Assembly: GCA_029260675.1 (NCBI GenBank)
Contig: JAJDCV010000135.1
Coordinates: 1 to 5,865, forward strand
Source: Phycisphaeraceae bacterium
GTDB lineage: Bacteria > Planctomycetota > Phycisphaerae > Phycisphaerales > Phycisphaeraceae
DNA length: 5,865 nt
Reading direction: 5' to 3'
The notes under the pieces were generated by a model that did no database searches, had not been told where the DNA came from, and worked only from the letters and a program-made list of their open reading frames with translations. The position numbers and the translations under genes were made by a program. Below, one piece after another: positions 5,671-5,865 of this stretch (the stretch's first letter is position 1; every line of letters begins with the position of its first letter).

Positions 5671-5865
5671 ATGAGAAATCTTGGTTTTGGATTTGCGGTT
5701 GCGGCCGCTGCAATGACGGCTACCACGGCTTCGGCCGCGGTGTTGCTGTCGGATGACATGAGCACCGGTACGAACTGGACCGTCAACGGCACGGCCGACA
5801 CCGCCGCGACATTCGGGTTCGATTACAGCACCGTCGGTGTCCCCGCGGCCCCCGGCTCGGCCACC
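5671..5865 (+). CDS. Secreted protein related to the second PEP-CTERM gene, 3' end outside the window
   Basis: 65 codons are visible from ATG 5671 to the window end without a stop. The start is backed by AGGAGG 8 nt upstream. A signal peptide (MRNLGFGFAVAAAAMTATTASA) should be cut after Ala22, the same length as in the gene at 3968 although the two signal peptides differ. The mature part (AVLLSDDMSTGTNWTVNG, then TADTAATFGFDYSTVGV) matches the second PEP-CTERM protein at 33 of 43 positions, so the two are paralogues. By analogy it should be about 370-380 residues long with a similar body, and may carry a dockerin cassette and PEP-CTERM tail, but that part is not in the window. It has its own spacer of 440 nt and probably its own promoter. 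Confidence 0.8.
   Translation, partial: MRNLGFGFAVAAAAMTATTASAAVLLSDDMSTGTNWTVNGTADTAATFGFDYSTVGVPAAPGSAT

Noticed and set aside
5511..5756. 81-residue + strand frame overlapping the third gene
   Set aside because: It overlaps the start of the well-supported gene at 5671 in another frame; the signal peptide and paralogy favour 5671.

Overview
The window looks like a piece of a planctomycete chromosome, most likely class Phycisphaerae. This rests on three signs: GC-rich coding DNA with AT-richer spacers; a prepilin-like protein with an AFTLIELLVVISII head and an H-X9-DG motif; and secreted proteins that carry two dockerin-type calcium loops followed by a PEP-CTERM tail. Those combinations are typical of that group, but no single marker gene fixes the taxon.

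Layout, all on the + strand. (1) Positions 3-1193: the 3' part of a FapA/DUF342-family gene whose start lies left of the window. (2) 1194-1730: a gene-free stretch with a good sigma70-type promoter (TTGAAA, 16 nt, TATAAT at 1549-1576) and a roughly 150-nt leader. (3) 1731-2627: a type II secretion/type IV pilin-like gene starting at GTG 1731. (4) 2695-3867: a secreted dockerin/PEP-CTERM protein, only 67 nt downstream and without a clear terminator between, so possibly co-transcribed; it ends at a strong intrinsic terminator (3886-3918). (5) 3968-5098: a second dockerin/PEP-CTERM protein. It is followed by a highly foldable 3' region (5123-5230) that ends in a second strong terminator. (6) 5231-5670: a 440-nt spacer with inverted repeats and a possible promoter. 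(7) 5671 to the window end: the start of a third secreted protein, closely related to the second.

Together, genes 3-5 form a tandem family of secreted proteins. The two complete ones are anchored or sorted by an exosortase-type tail, and their dockerin cassettes are almost the same although their N-terminal domains differ widely. The prepilin-like protein upstream may belong to the same envelope programme. The FapA-family gene seems unrelated. The most unexplained signal is the set of mutually exclusive RNA helices after gene 4, which has the layout of an attenuator. The functions of the PEP-CTERM proteins cannot be read from sequence beyond secretion, calcium-loop modules and a probable beta-sandwich fold.
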